Assembly: GCA_030278955.1 (NCBI GenBank)
Contig: JAOANR010000012.1
Coordinates: forward strand, 24,793,977 to 24,857,976
Reading direction: 5' to 3'
From: Hygrophila difformis
Taxonomy: Eukaryota; Streptophyta; Magnoliopsida; Lamiales; Acanthaceae
DNA: 64,000 nucleotides
The first letter of the stretch is position 1. Every line of letters starts with the position of its first letter. Positions 21,032 through 33,639 of the stretch are shown here, piece by piece. Under the pieces are notes generated by a model. That model saw only the letters and a list, made by a program, of their open reading frames with translations. It did not search any database and was not told the origin of the DNA. The translations under genes and the position numbers were made by a program.

Positions 21032-23558
21032 ATGGGTCATTCCCTGCTGTCGATATTCCAAGCAGAAGATGAAGAGGAAAGACATTTGGCGAAAGACGAA
21101 TACTCCATCGAACGTATATTTGAGAACCAAGAGGTGCCTTCATGGCAGAGGCAGCTAACGTTTAGGGCATTGGTCGTGAGCTTTATGCTGTCGGTGCTCT
21201 TCACCATCGTTGTGATGAAGCTAAATTTGACAACAGGGATCATCCCTTCCCTCAGCGTCTCCGCGGGCCTTTTGGGATTCTTCTTCGTCAAGGCGTGGAC
21301 AACCATTCTCGAAAACATTGGAATGTTGAAGCAGCCCTTCACAAGACAGGAGAACACCGTTATTCAAACGTGCGTTGTAGCTGCCTCTGGCGTTGCCTTT
21401 AGCGGTCAGCAGTGTTGATTAGTATATTCTTTTGCTTTTCATTGGTTTGGTGTTAGAAAAGATTAGAGCTTTATTTAGGCCTTAATGAATCGAATGTGAA
21501 TTTATAGGAGGATTCGGGAGTTACCTATTCGGTATGAGTGAGGTGGTGGCAAGACAGTCTAGCGAAACATATGATCCACAGAACATCAAGGATCCATCCA
21601 TCTCATGGATCACTGGATTCCTATTTATTGTCAGCTTCTTGGGCCTCTGTTCTGTTGTCCCCCTCAGGAAGGTTATAACCTACACAGTTTAGCTAAAGAT
21701 TCTAATTTTATTATGCATATGAGATTCATATATGCTTTTGTCAGGTAATGGTGATCGATTTCAAGCTAATTTACCCAAGTGGAACTGCCACTGCTCATTT
21801 AATCAACAGCTTTCATACTGGTCAGGGTGCCGAACGGGCCAGGTGATTTTAGTAATGTCTTAATCACTTATTTAGTGTAGGACAAATGATGTAAGATGTT
21901 CTGATAAATGTTCTGTGTGGTTATCATAGGAGACAGATAAGGACACTGGGGAAGTTCTTCTGTTTCAGCTTCCTGTGGGGTTTCTTCCAGTGGTTTTTCA
22001 CTGCGGGGAACGACTGTGGTTTTGTGGGGTTTCCTACATTTGGGCTTGATGCCTATCAGAAAACGTGAGCTGAATATATACTAATCTAATCATCTTGAAG
22101 ATTTGTGCATTTTAATTTACATATGGTTGAGTTTGTTTGCTCATAGTCTGTTGTTATATGCAAATGGATTGAAAACTAGGTTTTATTTTGATTTCTCCCC
22201 ATCCTACGTTGGCGTTGGCATGATGTGCCCGCACGTTATCAACGTATCGTTGCTAATCGGTGCGATCCTTTCGTGGGGTGTAATGTGGCCACTCATCGCA
22301 CTCAAGAAGGGCGATTGGTACCCTCCTCAAGCCGCTGAGAGCCTCCGCGGCTTGCAAGGCTACAAGGTACTATAGTATAATATTTTAACGTATTTGGCTC
22401 TGATATCATGTTAGTTATGGTTCAAGTCGTTACATTGAAATACTTTTGTCTTCTCAGATCTTCATAGCCATAGCTATGATTCTAGGTGACGGTCTTTACA
22501 ATTTGGTCAAGATCCTTGGCCGGACTCTTATCGGTTTGTACAAACAAATCCGAGCAAAAGACGAAGGGACTGATGGCGAGTTCTCTTCTTTAGATCCATG
22601 TTTATCGTACGATGAACGTCGTAGAATGAAGTTTTTTCTGAAGGATGAAATCCCTACTTCCGCGGCCATTTTGGGCTACGTATGCATCGGCATTGCCTCG
22701 GCTGCAGTGCTTCCGCACATTTTTCCGCCACTCAAGTGGTACTACGTTGCCTTCATATTCGCGTTCGCGCCCGTGCTCGCCTTTTGCAACGCGTTCGGAT
22801 GTGGGCTTACTGATTGGTCGTTGGCGTCTACTTACGGGAAGTTAGCAATATTCATAGTGGGTGCGTGGGCGGGGCCAAGCCACGGTGGCATCCTTGCGGG
22901 ATTAGCCACGTGCGGTGTCATGATGAACATCGTTTCGACAGCCTCGGACCTCACACAGGACTTCAAGACAGGGTACATGACGCTGTCCTCGCCACGATCT
23001 ATGTTCCTAAGCCAACTCATTGGAACGGCCATGGGTTGCATCATTTCGCCCTTAGTGTTTTGGCTCTTCTACAAGGCCGCATCGGGCAGCATCGGGCTGC
23101 CCGATACGCGATATCCTGCGCCCTACGCTCTTGTCTACCGTAACATTGCCATATTGGGGGTTAACGGCTTCTCTGTTTTGCCGAGGCACTGCCTCGCGCT
23201 GTGCTTCGCATTCTTTGGAGCGGCCATTGCTATAAATGTCGCGCGAGACACGGTTAGACCGCGATGGGGGAAATTCATCCCAAACCCTATGGCGATGGCA
23301 ATCCCATTTTATATAGGTGGGTATTTTACGATTGATATGTTTGTCGGAAGCTTGATATTGTACGTTTGGAAGAAGTTGAACCGCGGCAATGCGACCGTGC
23401 TCGGACCGGCCATGGCGGCCGGGTTGATCTGTGGAGATGGGTTGTGGAACTTGCCTAGCTCCGTGCTCACTTTGAACGGCGTCCATCCTCCCATTTGTAT
23501 GAAGTTTCTATCCAGAGAAGCCAACAAGAGGGTTGCTGCTTTTTTGGGTGGTGCTTAG
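21032..23558 (+). CDS. Yellow-Stripe-Like (OPT family) transporter, YSL5/7/8-type
   Basis: Proton-coupled oligopeptide transporter. YSL proteins carry metal-nicotianamine chelates, and the YSL7/YSL8 branch has been connected to peptide uptake. Six exons, 21032-21404, 21508-21671, 21745-21842, 21930-22064, 22180-22366 and 22458-23558, join in frame to 685 residues, normal for the family. Conserved segments are [81 protein letters not shown], the [11 protein letters not shown] start of the large last exon, and repeated hydrophobic helices to the C-terminus. The start at 21032 is the first in-frame ATG; the first ten residues do not resemble relatives, so it is less certain. It lies 398 bp downstream of FTSH6 and has a partial pseudogene at 42217-43519. 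Confidence 0.92.
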
Positions 23559-24371
23559 GCGGACATGTAACGTGCTACACATTGTTGAATTTTAAAAGGC
23601 GATTGTTGAAAGCTTCGAAATTCTAGGGAGTGTAAGCAAGAGAAACTCTGTGAAAATCTATATGCCTATTCTTTAACCTTTCAGTAGTGAATGCTTAATT
23701 TATTATTATAATTATTCGATCTGAATGTTTTTCGTTGATTATTTTAAGTTCGTCATATAAGTTGTTTAAATTTGTCGAACTTTTTTCCCGTTACACATAC
23801 CGAAATACATAGGGTAATTATTAGTTCTGTTACTGTATAGCTTTCTGGGTCGTTCCAATCTTCAAGACTGCTTCAACATCATAGGAAAATATACCCGGCA
23901 TGGTTACATGCTGAAATCTCTTTTTCCAGCGCTGCAAACCATTATAGTCATTAATTTTCACTTTAAATCAACGATTCATATTGATGTCATGATTAAATAT
24001 ATCATTTTATTTCTTATATTTAAATAATATGAGATTTTGATTGCTTTTGGTCTTGAACTAATCCATTCTTTTCTACAGAAACCTTTCAACCTAGTCATTC
24101 TTTACGCATGGAAAAATATGCATAATGGGAAGGTACATAAACCTTTCAACCTAGTCATTCTTTACGCATGGAAAAATATGTATAATGGGAAGGTAAGAAA
24201 TCTTTACTCAGTGGGAAGAAGGTAAGAAAAAAGAATGATGAGCAGTAAATAAATATAGAAATAAGATTAATTAAAAAAGAATGTATGAAGGTGGATTACA
24301 CCATGTGGGCAATAAACAATGCATAATGTGCTAATTACAACATGTAGAGTAGAGTAAGATAGAACGTGAAG
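23559..24371 (+). repeat. Segmental duplication, downstream flank copy 1 (left part)
   Basis: The 3' flank of the YSL gene to about 23965 matches 43520-43908 downstream of the YSL pseudogene, with scattered substitutions and small indels (shared blocks such as 'gaaaatatacccggcatgg'). The rest of this flank copy was displaced by the hAT nest and resumes at 39825. Confidence 0.8.
24079..24198 (+). repeat. Two-copy 60-bp tandem duplication
   Basis: A 60-bp unit beginning aaacctttcaacc occurs twice head to tail with almost no difference (gcataatggg versus gtataatggg). This recent slippage or unequal-exchange product creates the 62-residue ORF seen there. Confidence 0.85.
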
Positions 24372-24429
24372 CAGGGCCGTCTCGGACATTTTTTAGGCCC
24401 GGAGCAAAAATTAAAACGAGGCCCCTATA

Positions 24430-24749
24430 TAATAATATATTAATATTTTATTAATAAACAAAATATAATAGATGGGCCAATTTCTTCGGTCAAATATATC
24501 AAATATATGATATGTAGTATTATCAAACACATCTACATCACTAATATGTCCAACATTAGAAGGCACAACATCATCTTCTAAAGCAATTTTTTCATTTACA
24601 AGCAAATCATCAGTTGTAGAATCATCTAAATGCACATTATCATTTATATTAGGATCATTATCATTGGCACTATCAACATTAGAAGTACCAACATCAGTAG
24701 TATTTTTCTTTTCAGGTACTTGTAGTCCTTTAATGAAAAATTTATCCAT
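24430..24749 (-). pseudogene. Remnant N-terminus of a ZMYM1/TTF-type hAT transposase
   Basis: It begins MDKFF, runs through an Asp/Asn/Ser-rich linker, and ends near DIFDRRNWPIY, which resembles the (Y)DPxxW segment ahead of the TTF zinc finger in plant ZMYM1-like hAT transposases. No zinc finger, RNase H-like fold or dimerisation domain follows. Assigned by weak motif resemblance and by its place in a hAT element. Confidence 0.4.
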
Positions 24750-25011
24750 GGCTCATTTTTGGGATTGAATTACGTTTTTCACATCCCGACTCATATTTTC
24801 TTTTAGAAGACATAATCTAGATTTAGAAACCACAACCATAATCTCGTACTTAAATTCAACAATAACAATGAACAACATAACCTGATTTTGGAGCCAAAGG
24901 ACTTCAAAAATCAAATTGCATTCCCAATTTGTTGAGAGTTTAATCTTTGTTCCTCTAGACAAAATATATTATCTGCAAAACAAAGACAACACAATGATCG
25001 CCTGCACTTCA

Positions 25012-25486
25012 TGTTAGGTGGTGCTCCTTTTTTATTAGTTGTTGGCACGTGGGATGGTAGGTGTGCATTAAAAGCCACCATCCCACATCGTTGCCATTGT
25101 GAAATTGGCAAATTGATTGCCTATAAAAAGGGCATCCCTGGGTGCTTTACAAAACGCACCACAGCCCCAATTATTTAGACAGAAAGGACAAGGGTACAAG
25201 CAGTACCGGCCTTGTTAAATAAAGGGGTATAAATTGATAGAGTTTTATACTCTTGGGTTGGTGCTTTGGTAGGCTTTTCTTTAGTGAGAAGTTTATATTT
25301 GTTGAGTGGATTTTTTTTTGTGGGTCAGAAAATTATTGTCCAAAGCCCTTTTGTAATATATCCCCTCATAGTAAAATTGGTTTCTCCTTTTGCCGGTGGA
25401 TGTAGGTCGATTTGACCGAACCACGTAAATTCTCTGTGTTTGTTTATTTTGCTGCATTTGGCTAATTTGGGTACACTTCCGCAACA
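25012..25486 (+). repeat. Copia 5' LTR
   Basis: 475 bp, TG...CA. The promoter word CCTATAAAAAGGG lies near 25120. It pairs with 38798-39270. Confidence 0.9.
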
Positions 25487-25489
25487 AAC

Positions 25490-25501
25490 TGGTATCAGAG
25501 C
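25490..25501 (+). promoter_or_regulatory. Copia primer-binding site
   Basis: TGGTATCAGAGC is complementary to the 3' end of initiator tRNA-Met and lies three bases after the LTR. Confidence 0.85.
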
Positions 25502-25533
25502 CCTGATTGCGTAGTATGCTCTGTGGTCGCAGT

Positions 25534-26193
25534 TAGGGGTGTAAACGAGTCGAGCCGAGCTCGAGCAGTACCAAGCTCGAGCTCGGCTCGGTTAGGTATA
25601 AGTTCGGCTCGGCTCGAGGTCGAAGCTCGACGAGCTTTAAAAATTGAGCTCGGCTCGAGCTCGACACAATATATTGAAGCTCGAGCTCGGCTCGAAAGGC
25701 CAAAAAAGCTCGATATAAATTTCAGTTTTTTTTTTCCCTAGACCACATTGGACTCAAGAAAAAAAATTAAAAATCATTCAATAATGAGCTTAAAAACAAA
25801 CGGAGTTCTATAAAAATATATTAAACTATTCATAATTCCTTATAATAGTCCCAATCTGGAAAGCGATTGGGATTTAGTTTTTTTGATTTAGTGTTAACCA
25901 TAGTAAAATATAATGTACTGCTACCGAGGAATGAATTTACCATTGGACTTCTCTTCCTCACATTTGTTAAGAAAGAAAATACACTACATTTTTAAGAAAG
26001 AAATAATATATATAATATATTCGAGTCTATTATCGAGCTTTCGAGCCGAGTATTAGTTAGCTCGGCTTGAGCTCATTAATATTCGAGCCGATCTCGAATT
26101 CGAGCCGAGCCTTTTCGAGTCGAGCTTTGGTCGAGCTTTGATCGAGTCGAGCCCGAATATTTTTCGAGCCTATCAGTCTCATTTACACCCCTA
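25534..26193. mobile_element. hAT MITE rich in CTCGAGC words (660 bp)
   Basis: The ends are TAGGGGTGTAAACGAG and its near-complement CTCATTTACACCCCTA. A perfect 8-bp TSD, gtcgcagt, lies at 25526-25533 and 26194-26201. It interrupts the copia leader. The related copia fragment at 41430-41475 has the same leader without the insertion, an in-window empty site. The interior has GAGCTCGAGC words in both orientations and no coding capacity. Confidence 0.9.
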
Positions 26194-29100
26194 GTCGCAG
26201 TTAATCTGATCTTCCACATCAGAAATGCATCTCGGTCGAGCTACCTTTTTTTGTGAGTCTTATTTGTGCCTCTTGTTAGCAAAATATTGGCCATAAATAT
26301 TAAGGTTGACAAGTTCACAGGGAGGAATAGGTTTAGCCTATGGCAAATCAAAATGCGGGCTTTGTTAAAGCAACAAGGCCTGTGGGATCCATTAAAAGAA
26401 AAGGTAGATCAAGATAATACTGAGATTGTGAGCCTGGAGGAGAAGGCTCATTCAACCATCTTACTGTGCTTGGCAGATGATGTCATTACCGAAGTTGCAA
26501 CGGAGACAAATGCGTCTGGTTTATGGTTAAAACTCGAAAGTCTTTACATGACGAAGTCTTTAACCAATAAGTTGCTATTAAAGCAACGTTTGTTCAGCCT
26601 ACGGATGCAGGAAGGTACATCTCTTCGAGACCATCTCGATAGATTAAATACTATCTTGCTGGAGTTGCGTAATATTGATGTAGTTATCGAAGATGAAGAT
26701 GCTGCATTGATATTATTAGTATCTTTACCACTATCATTTGAAAATTTTGTACAGTCATTTATAGTGGGTAAAGATACTGTTAGTTTAGAAGATGTACGTG
26801 CTGCTCTGCATAGTAGGGAATTACGCCATAAGGCATCTTCGAGTAATGTAGATGATCAGGCTGTTGGGCTTGTTGTTAGCAGCGGCAATGGACATGAAAA
26901 ATCTGTAAAACAAAAGAAGAAAAAGTCTTTTGTTAAAGGTCCCAAGCCAAGTGATGTCTGTAATTATTGCAAAGAGAAAGGACTTTGGAAGAACCAGTGT
27001 CCCAAGATGATGAAGAAGCAACAACAGGGAGCACAACAAGAGTATGTCTCTGTTGCAGTCAATGGCAATACAGATCCAGAGGATCATTTGGCTTTGGTCA
27101 CAAGCGTGCAACCATCGCATGATGATGTATGGGTTCTTGATTCTGGAGCATCATACCACATGTGCCCTAACAAAGAGTGGTTTTCGAGCTACGAACCACT
27201 CGATGGAAGAAATGTTTTTATGGCAAATGATTCTGTTTGTAAGACAGTTGGGATTGGTTCTATCAAGTTTAGAACACATGCCGGTGAAATTGCAACTCTG
27301 CACGATGTCAGACATGTTCCAAAACTGAAGAAGAATATGATATCCTTAAGAGTCCTTGACAATAAAGGTTTCAGATACGAAGGGGAGCATGGAGAACTCT
27401 ACATCATGAAGGGATCGTCCGTGGTTTTGAGAGGAGTCTTGCATGGATCTCTGTATGTTGTGCAGGGATCTACTGTAGTAGATTCTGTAGCTGCTTTTGC
27501 TGATACTTCTGATATGTTAAAGCTATGGCATATTAGACTTGGGCATATGAGTCAGAGGGGAATGCAGATCCTGTCAAGTTGTGGTCTTCTTGAAGGTCAC
27601 AAGTTAGCTGAGTTCGGGTTCTGTGAGCACTGCACATTTGGTAAATTACATCGTACCAAATTTGGAAAGGCAACTCACAGAACGAAGTCGACGTTAGATT
27701 ACATTCATTCTGACTGTTGGGGTCCTTCACGAGTCGAGTCGCTTGGAGGAAGCAAATACTTTTTGTCCATTATCGATAATTATTCAAGGATGACTTGGGT
27801 AATCATGATGAAGAAAAAGGGTGAAGCTTTCTTGAGATTCAAGCAATGTAAGGCGTTGATAGAGAACCAGACCAACAAGAAAAAGGCTTCGAACTGATAA
27901 TGGTCTGGAATTCTGTTCGAGGGAATTCAATGAGTTCTGCAAGAACAATGGAATTCCATGACATCACACAGTCAGGAACACTCCACAGCAAAATGGAGTG
28001 GCAGAGCGTATGAATCAGACGCTTTTGGAGAGGGCACACTGCATGCTCTCAAATTCTGGATTGCCAAGGAGCTTTTGGGCAGAGGCAGTTAACACTACTT
28101 GCTTTCTGATCAATCGGGGACCTCATACTGGAATTGATTGTCGGATTCCCTATGAGGTTTGGCCGGGTAATTCCTATGATTACTCGAATTTGAAAGTTTT
28201 TGGATGTGCGGCTTATTATCACGTAAGCGAGGGAAAACTGGAACCCAGGGCAAAGAAGGGCGTTTTTGTAGGATATGGAGATGGAGTTAAAGGATTCAGA
28301 ATTTGGTCACCTTCTGAGAAAAGAGTTATCTTGAGCAGAAGTGTGGTGTTTGACGAGAATTCTATCCTCAATCTGCCTACGAAGGTGGTGAATGTCTCAG
28401 AAAATTCGGGTGCTGACAGTAAGGTGGAGCTTCAACTTACACCTGATGATTCAGATGAACAACGAGAGGTTGGGCAAGAGCATGAAGTGCACTTGGATTT
28501 CAATCAATCAAATGAAATTGAGCCACCTGAAACCAACCTACCATCGAGTTCAGCTGATGTGCAGAAGCAAGGAATTGCTTATGATCGTGCTAGAAGGGTG
28601 GGCGTCCAACCTCCTAGAAGATATCAAGATTTTGTCTGATATGCTTTACAAACAGCTGAAGATTTGAATTATTTTGAGCCCTCCACTTACAAAGAAGCCG
28701 TATCATGTGGCGAATCTGTACAGTGGCTTGCTGCAATGGGAGATGAAATGGAGTCGTTATATAAGAACGACACTTGGAAGCTAATCAAACAACCACCTGA
28801 AAGGAAGATTGTTACATGCAAATGGATCTTCAAAAGGAAGGAAGACGCTTCACCAGCTGAGGGCATACGATATAAAGCCCGACTAGTTTCTTAAGGATTT
28901 ACTCAGAGGGAAGGAGTTGATTACAATGAGATTTTCTCACATTTGGTCAGACACACTTCCATTCGTGTCCTGTTGGCTATGGTAGCGCATCAGGATTTGG
29001 AGTTCGAACAACTAGATGTGAAAACAGCCTTTCTTCATGGGGAATTGGAGGAGGAGATCTATATGTCTCAGCCTGAAGGTTTTCTTGTACCAGGAAAAGA

Positions 29101-30744
29101 AAACCATGTTTGCAAATTGAAGAGACCATTATATGGTATGAAGCAATCTCCGAGACAGTGGTATAAAAGATTTGATAGCTATATGGTAGAGCTTGGCTAC
29201 AACAGAAGTCCATATAATTGTTGTGTTTATCACAAGAAGTTGGAAGATGGTTCGATCATCTATTTGCTTCTATATGTAGATGATATGCTCATTGTTGCAC
29301 AGAACAAGGTCGATATTCAGAAATTGAAAGGTCTACTGAGTGCAGAGTTCGACATGAAGGATTTGGGTGCAGCGCAAAAAATTCTGGGGATGGAGATCTA
29401 TCGAGATAGAGATCAGAAGAAGATTTTCTTGTCACAGAAAAGCTACATCCAGAAGGTTTTGTCAAAGTTTGGAATGTCTTCGGCGAAACCTTTGAATACT
29501 CCATGTGCTACTAATACACAACTCTCAGCTACCGTTGCACCTAAATCTGAAGCTGAGAAGGAGTATATGGCAAAGGTTCCATATTCTAGTGCAGTGGGCA
29601 GCTTGATGTATGCCATGGTGTGCACTAGACCTGATTTGGCATAGGCAGTCAGCGTGGTTAGCCGATTCATGGCGAACCAAGGAAAAGAGCATTGGCTCGC
29701 TGTGAAGCGAATCGTTCGCTATTTGATAGGTACACCTGATGTTGGTCTCATTTATAGAGGCGACTTGCAATGTTCGGTGATTGGGTATTCTGATTCTGAT
29801 TGTGCTGGAGATGTGGATAGTAGGAGATCATCGACTGGTTATGTTTTCACTCTTGGAGGCTCTGTCGTTAGTTGGAAAGCAACTTTGCAGGCTACAGTAA
29901 CATTGTCTACGACGGAGGCAGAATACATGGCGTTGACAGACGCTGCTGTAACATCCCGATTAATTAACGCATAATTGATTTAAGTAATTGTGGTTAATTA
30001 ATAAAGATAACTAATATGAATTTTTGTGTAAGAGAGTTATTGGATTGAAGTGGAAGTATAAGTGGGTAGCAAACCCACAAGTTAATAAGAGCCAAAGTGC
30101 TTAAAAAAAATGGATCGCGACTTGTTAGAATAAAAGAAGTTGGAAGGAGACACAACATCATGACCCGATCCGGATATAATTTTTATTAAAAATGGGAAGT
30201 GGGTTTGAGACCCACCTTCCTCTCTCCATTTTTCCTTTTCTTCCCTTTCCCCATTTTTCCTTTCTTCTTCCTCTCTCCATTTCTTCTCCTTCCCGTAGCC
30301 CTCCTTGGCCAAGAACAATCTTCATATTGGCTTGAAATCAAGTTGGGAAATTCATATTCATGCTTTTGGTAAGTGATTTATTGTTATTAGTTCTTGATTT
30401 TGTTAAGATTTGGAGGTGTTTTAGGTGTTGACCGTGGGTGAAAATTGGGGGTTTTTGTATTTTGTTGAGTTAAGCTTTAATCCTTGAATACTTAGACTCA
30501 AATATATGTTTTAGATATATTCGTGAGCTTAATGGTGTTGATTTTGGAGTTGGTTGTTAATTTTAGGTTTTGGGTTGATTTTGTTCGATTGAAGCTTGTA
30601 ATCGACGAATCGGAGGCCGATTTTTGTTGGAAGACATCAGGCAAGGGATTATATTGCTTAAATTACGTGTTTGGGGGGTATTTAGGGGTTGGATTCCGGC
30701 GAAATCGCCGGAAAACCGATTGGAAAATCGGAGAAGACGATGAA

Positions 30745-31010
30745 CAGTAACTGCTACAGTAACTGTACAGTAGTTACTGCGGTAACTCACGTAGTTACCG
30801 CAGTAATTCATCACAGTAATTACCACGGTAATTTGAACAGTAATTACTACGGTAATTTGAACAGTAACTACCACAGTAACTTGTACAGTAGTTACCGCAG
30901 TAACTCACTACAGTAGTTACCGCAGTAATTCGCTACAGTAATTACCGCAGTAACTCGCTACAGTAATTACAACAGTAACTTGCTACAGTAATCGCTACAG
31001 TACTGGGCTG
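30745..31010 (+). repeat. Array of ACAGTAAYTACCGCAGTAA units
   Basis: About a dozen imperfect 20-24 bp units built from CTACAGTAATTACCGCAGTA. CAGTAAT and ATTACNG words alternate, giving local pairing potential. The array is present in both LTRs (also about 36782-37040). Confidence 0.8.
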
Positions 31011-31400
31011 CGTATGTCACGCGTTGTACGCGCGCGGGCGCGCAGTGAGCGCAGGAAGGCTCTGTTTGGCCATTTTTGTGCGATTTTGATTATATAATGA
31101 TGTTTTCTTTGCACCAATTATTGTTATGACTTCCCCAAATGTTATTGGTAAACCTGGGATAATCAATTGGCCCGTGGGGGTTGTTGAATTGCTTAGGGGA
31201 ACTGTTGAATTATTATATCATTAATGCCTTAGCCTAGAGGGCTATGTATTGAATTCCTTATATGTTGAGAAGCATGCGAACCTAGTGTGTAGGTGTTTGA
31301 ATATCACTGTATTGTTATATGCATGTTATTGCAGTGGAATTGGTGGTTATTAACCCGATGGGTTGTTATAATGTTTATGATTGATCGGGCAGCCTTCACA

Positions 31401-31730
31401 GGTGTTGTTGAGTCCCGATGACCCTGCGGGGTGGATTATTGGTTGTTATTCCTGTTGGCTCTTTTGGGCTGGTTATTATAATGCATGGTATTGCATTATG
31501 AATGGATGGACATATTAGAAATGTCTGATCGGGCAGCCTTTACCGGTGTTGTTGAGTCCCGATGACCCTGCGGGGTGGATTATTGGTTGTTATTCCTGTT
31601 GGCCCTTTTGGGCTGGTTATTATAATGCATGGTATTGCATTATGAATGGATGGACATATTGGAAATGTCTGATCGGGCAGCCTTTACCGGTGTTGTTGAG
31701 TCCTGATGGCCCTGCGGGGTGATTATTTGG
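31401..31730 (+). repeat. 144-bp tandem repeat in the LTR
   Basis: Units start at 31401, 31545 and 31689 (the third diverges after about 40 bases), exactly 144 bp apart. As 144 is a multiple of three, one frame reads through successive units in the 3' LTR (37041-37358). This is a repeat effect; I see no evidence of a protein. Confidence 0.85.
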
Positions 31731-32692
31731 CTGCGATGCCTGTGATATTTGGCTGTTATGCCTGTGATTGGGCTGTGATGCCTGTGGTCCCTGCGGGGAT
31801 GGTGTATGTTACCCTGTAACTGGTTGGAGTTGATGATATCCTCACCCGTGGGTTCATACCGCCCGGGTTTAGGTTGCCGGCTAGGCATATTCATTTGCAT
31901 TTGCATATAGGGTAGATAGGTGTATGTTAGGCCATGCATCACGTGCATAAATTGTATGTCTGTGGTTGAAGCACCGGTATGGGACGGTGTGATGATTTAT
32001 TTATATCAATTGTATGATCGTGGTTGAAGCACCGGTATGGGACGGTGTGGTGTTTAACTGCTTTATTTATATTCTGCCGTTATTAATATGTTTATTTATT
32101 ACCTATATTTACTATCTTGAGATGTGGTTCTGTTTTCCCTTACTCCCCGGCACGTAGCCTTGCTCAGTACGTTGTACTGACCCCCTTTGCTTTTGTCTGT
32201 TTTATAGATCCTGCTGGAGGCGCTGGAGCATGATTTGGGTTTGGGGTATTGAGAGATCACATAGATAGGAGTATATAGGACGCGTTCATTATGCTAATGT
32301 GATATTATGTGACTATCTGTGGTTGGTATTTGGACTACTGCTGGTTGAGGCCTGTGAGCCTGGGATTTACATACTGTCGGCCGGTGGCCTTATGTGATTT
32401 ACAGCTTTGGGCTGGTAGCCCTGTTTGAGATATTGGTATGCTGTTGGGAGGCTTGTAGCCTGGATGGGTCGCTGGGATCGTTATTTGATTATTATTGGGT
32501 GACATTTTTATGTGCCTATGGGTTTTTAATTTATTTATAGCTTCTGCATTAAACTGGATTAATCAGATGATCACTTTAGGTTTACCCAGTGTTGTACTAG
32601 CTGTTTTAAATTAGCTGGCCACTAGTTTAGAATAGTTAGTACAACGGTAATGCTTGCGAAAATCAGGTTTGAATTTTCGGGGCGTTACAGAG

Positions 32693-32704
32693 TGGTATCA
32701 GAGC
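32693..32704 (+). promoter_or_regulatory. Gypsy-type primer-binding site
   Basis: TGGTATCAGAGC lies three bases after the 5' LTR, complementary to initiator tRNA-Met. Confidence 0.85.
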
Positions 32705-33639
32705 CTGTGTGCTCTTTTATCTTATTAAAACTTGTATAGACATAGGTGGTGAGCTGTGTGTGGGGTACATATAGCATATAATTGTATTTTTATTATATCT
32801 GATTATTTCTGCGCACACCAGGTTAATTCACAGTTGGGGAACTGTGAGGGAACCATGGTACTCCAGTCAGGATCCTTGTTATCTCACAGTTATTGAGGAC
32901 TATGAATGACTTTTGATCGTTTATTTAATTTTGTCATTTATATATACTGCTTTGTATATGATTGGTGATTTCTGCTAACATTGTTTGTTGATGTTCTAAT
33001 CTAAGTTGACTGAATAGTTTGGAAAGGCCTCATGGAAGCCTGGGCTATTCGAATGGCGATCCAAGCGGGATCAATCTGTTGAATGGTGTACAGATGGGTT
33101 TGACGTACCCTCGAGAGTGAGATAGGGTACTGAGAAAGTCTCCATTGTGCGATAACCCACTGGGGTGATATAGATATTTGCAGTCCGCCTGCATGCGAAG
33201 GATGGTGGAAACCATTTCGAGGCAATGCCAGTGAGGGTATAGTCGGATTTGGTTAAAACGAATAATGATATGAAGTGGCATAGAATTGACACTGGGTCAA
33301 TCAAAAGAACATTAGATGGTTCTCGAAGCGTTGAATGCCTGTCGCCTGAGACGAGGCAAGGTGACTGTTCTGCATAGAAAGATCGGTAACGTGAAGGGGG
33401 CCGATATCACTGGGGCGAGTCCGAACTAGGGGACTCCCTAGTATGTTGTCTTTATGTGATGGAAAAGTTACGTTGATTGGATAACGTTTTGGCATGTGTG
33501 TAATTCATGTATCATAGGTGTTTCTTCTTGACTCTCTGGTTAAGAGATAAACCCGTTTCCCTGATATGGGAATTATTTTTGTCGCATTTTGTGTTGCTGT
33601 TATTGTGTTTGATTCTGGAGTCTTATGTTCATTTAAGAC

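Larger units (their letters stand above)
29947..32689 (+). repeat. Gypsy-type 5' LTR (2743 bp)
   Basis: It contains a CT/GA-rich tract near 30220-30300, an ACAGTAA-rich array (30745-31010), a GC-rich block (about 31010-31060) missing from the 3' LTR, and three 144-bp tandem units. ORFs inside the LTR have no recognisable domains. Confidence 0.9.

Noticed and set aside
23052..23527. Long ORFs antisense to the YSL last exon (and equivalents at 42992-43488)
   Set aside because: They mirror the conserved YSL coding frame on the other strand; composition follows the sense gene and no domain is recognisable.
30082..30318. Lys/Glu/Arg-rich minus-strand ORF (KEKKWREEEERKNGE), repeated at 36137-36355
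   Set aside because: It is a translation of the CT-rich tract of the gypsy-type LTR, present in both LTRs; low complexity and no homology.
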